18,576 nt of DNA, from contig CAYRIZ010000042.1 of the NCBI GenBank assembly GCA_964424565.1, forward strand, positions 1-18,576. The letters are read 5' to 3'. Under the pieces are notes generated by a model, which did not search any database, was not told where the DNA came from, and saw nothing but the letters and a program-made list of their open reading frames with translations. Positions 18,515-18,576 of this stretch are shown piece by piece. The position numbers and the translations under genes were made by a program. The DNA is from Avisuccinivibrio sp964424565. Its GTDB lineage: Bacteria; Pseudomonadota; Gammaproteobacteria; Enterobacterales; Succinivibrionaceae. Position 1 is the stretch's first letter. Each line of letters opens with the position of its first letter.

Positions 18515-18576
18515 TTAGTCAATGATCTTGGAAACCACACCGGCACCTACGGTACGGCCGCCTTCACGAATGGCGA
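18515..18576 (-). CDS. tuf: Elongation factor Tu, C-terminal end (partial)
   Basis: The last 19 codons and the TAA stop read AIREGGRTVGAGVVSKIID, the conserved C-terminal strand of EF-Tu domain 3, which is near-invariant across bacteria. The gene runs out of the window at the right. Its place upstream of secE-nusG is the usual tufB-secE-nusG order. Confidence 0.95.
   Translation of the reverse strand, partial: AIREGGRTVGAGVVSKIID

Overview
The window is a chromosomal segment of a gammaproteobacterium, with the rpoBC end of its translation/transcription core locus. RpoB, RpoC, NusG, L11, L1, L10 and L7/L12 follow the E. coli proteins almost motif for motif, including the E. coli-type inserts SI1 and SI2 in beta and SI3 in beta'. 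A GPH-family sugar transporter and a transposase remnant suggest an anaerobic gut or rumen lineage such as Succinivibrionaceae. That family assignment is a guess; the class is secure.

Layout from left to right. A sugar:cation symporter fused to a PTS EIIA domain runs on the + strand (12-1904) and ends at a hairpin terminator. Facing it on the - strand is a compact four-gene unit, ridA-tusD-tusC-tusB (3281 to 1973). RidA detoxifies reactive enamines, and TusBCD is a sulfur relay for tRNA 2-thiouridine. Upstream of that on the - strand is rplK-rplA-rplJ-rplL-rpoB-rpoC (14947 to 3416), with a strong promoter near 15057-15086 and structured RNA before rplK, before rplJ, between rplL and rpoB, and between rpoB and rpoC. 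A + strand AEC-family permease gene (15414-16358) then separates rplK from nusG. It is followed by about 600 bases with a broken transposase fragment, a perfect 11-base inverted repeat and related direct repeats. The rest of the locus, secE-nusG and the last codons of tuf, lies on the - strand at the right edge.

In E. coli, tufB-secE-nusG-rplK-rplA-rplJ-rplL-rpoB-rpoC is contiguous. Here the nusG/rplK junction has been opened by a permease and mobile-element debris, so rplK must rely on its own promoter.

The main unusual features are: (1) the transporter's C-terminal domain is of the fructose/nitrogen EIIA type, not the glucose type found in LacS; (2) RpoB carries about 144 extra residues just before the rifampicin region; (3) RpoC has an N-terminal extension and a 26-residue insert; (4) NusG and SecE, encoded next to each other, carry long low-complexity N-terminal tails of opposite charge; (5) two hairpins with T-tracts between rplL and rpoB face against the operon. 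I see no rRNA, tRNA, CRISPR array or intact insertion sequence.
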